Origin: Cloeon dipterum
Taxonomy: Eukaryota > Arthropoda > Insecta > Ephemeroptera > Baetidae
NCBI RefSeq assembly: GCF_949628265.1
Contig: NC_088787.1
Span: forward strand, 31,980,844-32,044,843
Length of the DNA stretch: 64,000 nucleotides
Reading direction: 5' to 3'
The notes under the pieces were generated by a model. That model saw only the letters and a program-made list of their open reading frames with translations. It searched no databases and was not told the origin of the DNA. The translations under genes and the position numbers were made by a program. Of this stretch, positions 57,293 to 64,000 are shown one piece after another; position 1 is the first letter of the stretch, and each line of letters opens with the position of its first letter.

Positions 57293-60200
57293 TAAGATAA
57301 GAAGTCTTTATTATTATTGTTATATCTGGTTATTTTATTAATCATAATTCTTTTGCTGCTCTTCTTTAGTACATTATTCAAAACAAAATAAGTAGGAATT
57401 TAGCCTATGCATAATTATGTAACGCTTGAAGTGGTCTTCATAAAATCAAACACATGATTTTGCGGATGTTTTGTTGCTACAGTTTTGTTTATTGAATATA
57501 TAATTAATTGCATAAGTCTCACATCACACAAATTAAATATCTTAGAATGTGGTGGTTTCTTCACAATTGAGCCATACAAATCCAGTTAGCAGCGGGGAAA
57601 ATGACTAGTTAGGATATTTTCGCGATTTCAATTTTTCTAATAGAAACGTCGCTTTTTTGCACAAATTCTTTTTTCTTCGTGTGTGTAGCTATACATTTAA
57701 TATAATTATTTTTACTTCACGACAAATGCACCAAAAGCAATTAAATTATCTTTATTATTCTTACTTGTCATAATATAGAATATTTTATCCATTCAATACA
57801 TACACAGCGAGTGTGTGTCTGTTTTTTCTTTTCTTTAGGGAAAGTTGCAAGGAAATATCGAGAAGTGCATATATATTTATGTTTTTTAACCTTAAATTTT
57901 CCAAAGCAATATATAAGAGATGATTGGTAAATGGCGACCAAAGTGTTTTTGCGTCTTACATAATTCTACAATTTTCCACAGCATTATATTTAGTACACAA
58001 ATTTAAATTATCTACGTGCGAATGGTGTGCCCTAGAAAAACAACTCTGGGCAAGGAAACTCACAGCAATGCAATTACAATTTGCTTTTAATAAACCCAGG
58101 CTTTTAGCGTTTAACAAATTTGGTAATGCGCTATATTTTACTGGGTTTTTTATTCGCACTAAAAATATAGGAATTACAGAAGGTGTCAAATTTCAAAACG
58201 TTTCCTGCCGTCTTTTAAATCGTTTCTCCAAACTAATAGCCGCTCTTTTATTACAGGACTATCATTCACTCATTCTCTTGTGTTTCTGTGTTGAGAGTAG
58301 GTTAATTTAAAAGCCGCTTCAAGCAATTTGAGCTCATCTTTTTGCGATTGGAACGAGTAATCTCTATTCACAGAATTTTGACATGCTACTTCAGCGATGG
58401 CGCGCGGCCGCTTTGACACACTCTGTCCAGAAACCTGGGCCGCCGCTTGAAAGGCATAATTATTTTCAACTTTCTTTCTTATTTTAGCACCAATTTGACT
58501 CCGATGGCTTAAGCAACACTACTTTATGTTTTGCGCGTTGCTGCATTGGCGATCTGACAAAAGCGTTCGCTTCCTTAACTTCTCGTTCTGCGTGGTTTAG
58601 GAAATAAACAGACTGCTCATTCGTTTCGCGCAAGCTCCTTTTCCAGGCATTTTTCACGCGTTTCTGGCTAGTTAAGAGCGAATTTTTCTCATCTGATTGC
58701 CAGCACAGCAACCGAATTATTGTGCTCCTTTCCTAGTGTCAGACAACCATCAAATTAAGTATCACATCGCTCCCCGTTGTTGCGTATATTTCAACTTCTC
58801 CGAAACGCAAACCAACTTAAGATCACATTTTGCTGAAACAAAAGCACAAAGGGAACGTTGTTGTTTTAAGACTAATTAGGAATTCAACTCCTCAAAAGCG
58901 AGGGGAAATCTACCTACATCCATAAAAATATTCCGCACAGGCAATATTATTATTCTCCGATTTGGAAATTATCCACTTTCCCCAATCACATTATTTTTAT
59001 CCAACTTATGCGAGAATTAACGCTACGCAATTACGCTAATATTACCGAATCACACGATATGCTGAATGAAACGACTGAAATTTCATTTTTTTCCACTTCG
59101 AGGCGAAATCTTTAGAAGTAATGATAACTGACGCAGTACGGCGTAAAGTTACGTGTTTTAGGCCTACTGAAGTGTGTCACTTTCAAGTTAACGTTCATGG
59201 TTGCATCGTAAATTAACCACTTACATCATTTAAAGGGCCGAAACTAGAATGAAGTCACAATTATACTTTGGGAACAGTTGAATGCACATTCTTGTATTGT
59301 AAGATTCAACTGACTAAATATTTATCACGTACAGTGCCAATCGTAGATGAACTATTTTAATTCATTTTTTTCTCGTTAATCGTTATACAAATACACGTGC
59401 GTCAATATTTCGACGCGCTAAATCTCATTCTAACGCACATGTTTACACCCTGGCTGCCTTATTTTCACCCGAATCTCAATAAATATGCACGTTTGTTATC
59501 CTCTCCTGCAAGACAAGTAGCGAAAAATGTCTTGATCATTTTAGTGAAATCCAGCTTTTCGTCTTATCCGCAAAAAATTATAATTTGAAGCAATTTTTGA
59601 CTTTTTTGACACTCAAATCGTCACTTTCATTCGTGTTTTCATTTTCCTACAACTGATTCGCAAGCAATTATAGTAGATAAATGTGATTTCCACGAAACAC
59701 TGAAACATATTATATTGTGTGATTATATTTAGGAAGAGAAAATACACCCCCAATTAATCTGCTCTTTCCGATAGTACTCCAGAGATTGTGCATTTCCCAG
59801 CATTTTCTCGTATCATTTATTTCCATCACATTTCTTTTTCGATATTATATTTTGTATTTTCTTACCTACATCTACAGTACAATCCTCCAAACTAAGAAGA
59901 AAGTGTAAAGCAAACTATTTATATTTTTTTCCTTTTTGTTTCATTTGGAATGCGTATGTAAATTCAAATGAAATCCAAACGTATTTTCTAGTATCTGGCG
60001 TGAGTCGCAGTTTTTCAAAAAGTGTCGTGTATAATTTACTAAAGTTTCACATCCAAAATCGTGGACAATGTATTTTCAATAACATATCATATACTACACG
60101 TTATTTTTTTTTAGTTTTGCTAACAAGTTGATATTCAAGAAAAATGGACCTTTATTAAAAACTGGACTTTCATTTTTGAAACTTGTATTAGCGACGGAAT

Positions 60201-60950
60201 AACGATGAAAATAAGATGCTTGTTGAGATCAAATTCTTGCGACATTTTTTCATGAAATACGAATCTCGCGATTAGAATGCTCTCGCTGTCGAGGTATTAC
60301 AGATTGTTTGACAAGTATCTTCTCAAGAGAGCACGTCGCCCCGTTATTCACTTCTCTCGCGGGCGACGCGCCACTCTTGTTTACGAATGAAGCACACAAA
60401 GTCGGAACGATCATTTAGCTATGCGCTTCCAGTATACACATCATCTACGGAGAATGCGTCAAACGCGTTATGGTTCGGAAACAAAGCGGAGGATAGAACG
60501 AATCACCTGGCAACTATTTAGAGTCCAAACTATGTGATATTTTCAACGTGAGAAGCTTTCCCAACAGGAGGATTCTTTTGAGGCGGGTGGGCGTCATTAA
60601 TGAGGCGGAAAATATGAGAAAAATACCAAATCCTGTTCAGTCTTATCACGAGAGACATTCCCCTAGACCGTATATTGAATGAATCGCGACACACCTCAAT
60701 GCGTGCTGTCTCAAAAATAATCCATATCTCCAAACTATTTGCAAATTCCCTCGTTATAGGCAGCAGGCGTCCATTTTTATAGCATCTTCATTTCAAATCC
60801 GAAATTAAACCGTTCTTTTAATCTTTGTTTTTGGAAAAAAATTGTGTGTGTGAGTTACTACTCTGAGGTGTTATTACGAAGTTTAGTGATGGGGACACTA
60901 ATTATGTGAATTGAATGCCCTAAGGTGTGTTTGTTGCGCATAAAGTACAT
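57293..60950. other. Gene-poor stretch downstream of futsch
   Basis: AT-rich. ORFs at 57.9-58.3 (+) and 58.5-58.7 kb (-) show no recognisable domain. It contains the futsch 3' UTR on the minus strand. Confidence 0.4.
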
Positions 60951-63900
60951 TTAAAACTCAAGGCGGTAAGCTGAACAGCTAGTCTCATGATCCTGCAGAT
61001 TGATGGTGCACCTACTGGCTGAAGGTGAAAGGTCGATCTTGTTTAGGGCTATGCTCTCTTCATTCTCGGCCACCCATTGACCGAGTGTGTCCGTATCGTA
61101 CGTTGGGATAATAGTTACTTCTGTAACAAATTGAATATGGGTGTTAATAATTTAATGATTAAATTTCATGATTAAATTATGCAAATAATGGGAGATTTAT
61201 TGTTGATCATATCACGGTTTGGTGGGTTTTAACCGTAAAATATTTTTTTCAATATATAAATTTAAGGTACTCACCTAAATCCTTTTCATCCCATGACTGT
61301 TTGCCTTCGAGGAGAGCATCGTAGACTTCCTTGCTGGGCTCGATACCGCTGAAAACGTAATATCTTGCGCGTACATTCTTGAAGAACTCGACCTGCGAGT
61401 AATTTGAGTTTCCGTGGTGGGGCACATATGTTAGATCGAAATACATCGGGCTGGTCGGGATTTTGTTTTTAGTGCTGGCGTCCTTGTTTGATTTGGCTTT
61501 CGACCTGTCTACAGCCTTTTTCGCGGCAGCAGTCTTCTCCTTTTTGGGCGTTCCATGCTGACTTCCAATTGTGTCGTTCGTTGCTGGTGGGGCTGGGGAT
61601 GGAAGACCTAAAGGTTTTCCCCAACTCTCGATGGGGTCTTTTGGAGCAGTGCTGGTGGACTTTGGCTCAGCTTTTTCTTGAGAGCTCAATGAAGGACCAG
61701 CCATAGGGAGCGATTCAGACACAGCACTCTCAGTCGCAATAGCGATTTCACCCAACTTTGCGATTTGGTTCTTTGAGTCTTTGACATCCTTTGCAATTGA
61801 CTCGATCGGAGCGAACTCTTCATCACCAGGGAGACCTCCATAGAAGGAACCAGTCATAACTGACTGAGGTGTCACGTCAAATTTCATTTTTGACGTCGTA
61901 AAAGGTGGAGATGAGATATCCTTATCACTGATCTCACTCTGCCTTGACGATGACCTGTTGTCGTCCCAGACGTGAGGATCCCGGGACATTTGACCACTGC
62001 TAATATCACTGTGAGGAGAAGGAGGAACATTATCGTGGTCACTTTCATACCCTGGAGAAGGTACTCGCTCAGTGTTACTAACTTTGCTTGAATCGTACAT
62101 TTTAGTTGAGCTAATTTCAATATCATCTTTTAGTGGAACATTAGCTGCGACGAATATTGATGAGTGGTCCAATTCTATTTGTTTATCGACTGCTCTTTCA
62201 ATTGTTTTGACATCCTCTGGAATTGAGAATTTGTCCACATTCACTCCAGTGGAAGAAGTTTTCTTCTCAGCACTGCTTGAAGGTGGTGTGCTCACTCGCA
62301 CAGTAGAACTTTCACCGACATCTGTGGGTTTCTCAGGTTCAATTTTGATGCCTTTTTCTTGTGAAGTTAAGGGAACAGTATCAAACTCCGTTTCACCACC
62401 ACCATCTTCACTGCTTGCAGTTAGCATTAGACGATGATGACTTTTCTTAATTGTGTGCTCATCACCCGACTGTAGAGGGTCAATTTCTGCTCCAATTTGG
62501 GTTTTTTCGTATTCAGGTACATCAGAAGAATCAATGTCTTGCTCGAAAAGAGTTGACCTTGTCATTGGGTCATCGATTTGTGCTAAAACTGGTTTGCCAC
62601 CACCACTCTCAGTTGAGTCGCTTTGCAACTTGTTGATGATTTCAATGTAACTTGCTGTGATTGGGTCTGACACTTCCGATGGTGAAGGTGTCTTTTCTGC
62701 GCTATGTGATGCGGCTGTCTGTTTACTTGGCTCAGCAGATTTTTCATCCTCCTGAAGAATCGAATGTGTGAGCGCTGTTGGCGAGGTTTTGTTTTCATCA
62801 TGTATAGGTGACTGTGTTATTTCTGCTTTCTTTTTATTTTCTAGTGTTTCCTCTTCGCTCTTAGATTCAGTTAGCTTGGTTGGTTGGGGAGATGGCGTCT
62901 TTGAATCCTTGTCCTTTACTGAAGGTTCTGGGGAAGGTGATTTCTTCTCATCAATGAGAGATGGAGCTGGAGAAGGAGATTTTGACTTTTGTTTATCATT
63001 GCTTGAATGCTCCATTGGCAGTGGTGTTGACCCAGATACGTCAAGATCCTTTGGAGTTGGGGAAGCTGACACTCCATCTGACAACTTCCTAACGAACTGT
63101 ATTGGTTCACTTTTTTCCGCCTGTCCATTGATTGGGAGTTTACTCTCTTCAACAACTGTCCGGCTGGGAGATGGTGATTTTTCGAGACTAGTTGCTTCCT
63201 TTGATTGAGTAAAATCATCTGCAATCAATATTGGCGATAGTGAGACGCTCGGTTCAGTCGGTACGTGTTGAGCACTTTGAATCTCAGTATTTGTCAGTAA
63301 AGAGGAATTGTTTCCACCCTCGGTTTCAGCCAAGGAAGAAGCTACTGTGGATGATCCGAGTTTTAAGTCTTTCAGAGATTCGGATTTTTCAATGTGTGCA
63401 TCCACTTCTGTCGTTTCTACTTCTTTTGTAATCGACTCTGCTGAAAGGGTTTCTTCTCGAACTGACACCTTATCCTCAGATTCGATCTTTGCAAGTGAAA
63501 TGGGCTCTAGGGAAGCTTCAACCACGGGAATTTTTTCGTTTGTATCCAGTGGTGGTAATGGTGATGGAGCTCCAGAGAGAGGCTTCCCATTTAGTAAAGC
63601 ATTAGCTTCATTTATTGAGGGAGCTGGTGATGGAGACTTCTCCTCTTTGAAAAACTCGATATCTCTTAATTCAGGTTCTGGTGAGGGAGATTTTGTGATC
63701 TCTTTGTCATCCGTAAATAGTGCATCCATTTTCTTGCTCGTCAAATCATCCGTTTTTTCACTTGAAGTCAAAGTGTTGGCCTCTGAATATTCCTGATATG
63801 TTTCACCACTTACTATGGTAGGCTTTTCCCTGATTTCTATTGTTTCTTTGCTCTCTTTACACGACTGTTCATCTGAATTTGTCGCCAAGGGTAAAGATTG

Positions 63901-64000
63901 CTCTTGGGTTGTCTCTTTAGAACTTGTTGAATCCAAAGCGCTATGGATTGTTTCTAATTTGGAAAGTGCAAAATCTTCAACAACTTCTTGCAACATATTT
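60951..64000 (-). CDS. futsch: Futsch / MAP1 microtubule-associated protein, C-terminal part (partial)
   Basis: Last two exons: a giant exon entering from the right edge to 61275 (over 900 codons) and a final exon 61120-60951, joined at GATTTAG|GTGAGT ... TTACAG|AAGTAA. The long exon is acidic, Ser/Pro/Glu/Lys-rich and full of SPSP(A/E)PS motifs, likely proline-directed kinase sites, as in the fly Futsch repeat region. The end is the conserved MAP1 light-chain domain: PMYFDLTYVPHHG, FFKNVRARYYVFSG, DALLEGK..W, then VTIIPTYDTDTLGQWV and the terminal YRLEF. Futsch binds and stabilises microtubules in axons and at neuromuscular synapses. The N-terminal MAP1 domain lies outside the window. Confidence 0.93.

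Noticed and set aside
57924-58310. 128-codon plus-strand ORF
   Set aside because: AT-rich, no convincing start or domain.
1-64000. CRISPR arrays, bacterial operons, rRNA, tRNA genes
   Set aside because: None seen; spliced eukaryotic genes throughout, and no cloverleaf or regularly spaced repeat array found by eye.

Overview
The window is animal nuclear DNA, almost certainly from an insect. The genes have many short introns (often 50-70 nt), and the set includes insect orthologues: zfh1 (ZEB), Dad (inhibitory Smad6/7), Elp1, a BTBD17/Tango10-like BTB protein and futsch (MAP1). I cannot fix the species. The compact gene spacing and relaxed splice sites would suit a small-genome insect such as a mayfly, but that is only a guess. 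All exon joins were worked out by eye from splice sites, reading phase and family conservation.

Layout. 1-140: last codons of zfh1 (+), then its 3' UTR. 2.4-4.1 kb: a divergent seven-in-absentia (SIAH) E3 ligase (-). 4.7-7.1 kb: two tandem genes (-) encoding little more than CBP-type TAZ zinc fingers, separated by a dispersed repeat that supplies the tail of one of them. 8.35-19.9 kb: a run of secreted or surface proteins, all on +: four paralogues of a family I do not recognise (two small secreted, one with a Thr-rich tail, one with a Thr-rich stalk plus a transmembrane segment), two catalytically dead serine-protease homologues and a coiled-coil fibrinogen-related protein. The content resembles a haemolymph or immune gene cluster. 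20.0-26.7 kb: a complete 25-exon Elp1 (-), divergent from an 8-exon BTBD17-like gene (27.2-29.7 kb, +). 29.7-40.2 kb: no convincing gene, with GC-rich islands and several repeat copies. 40.7-54.0 kb: Dad (+), five exons in about 13 kb, with introns holding microsatellites, a 167-bp tandem duplication and a 207-bp segment that looks identical to one at 36.8 kb. 54.0-60.9 kb: Dad 3' flank and gene-poor sequence. 60.95-64.0 kb: the 3' end of futsch (-), running off the right edge.

How the genes relate. Zfh1, Dad, Elp1, BTBD17 and futsch are conserved developmental, translational and neuronal genes with no evident common pathway; they flank the secreted-protein island. The four unfamiliar paralogues share a signal peptide, two conserved cysteines, a C-terminal A-I-R-W-F motif and a phase-0 intron at the same place, which is good evidence for one domain family spreading by local duplication and then gaining a mucin-like stalk and a membrane anchor. 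This family, the orphan TAZ pair and the unusual splice sites (one apparent GT-TG and three GC-AG introns) are the most interesting items.
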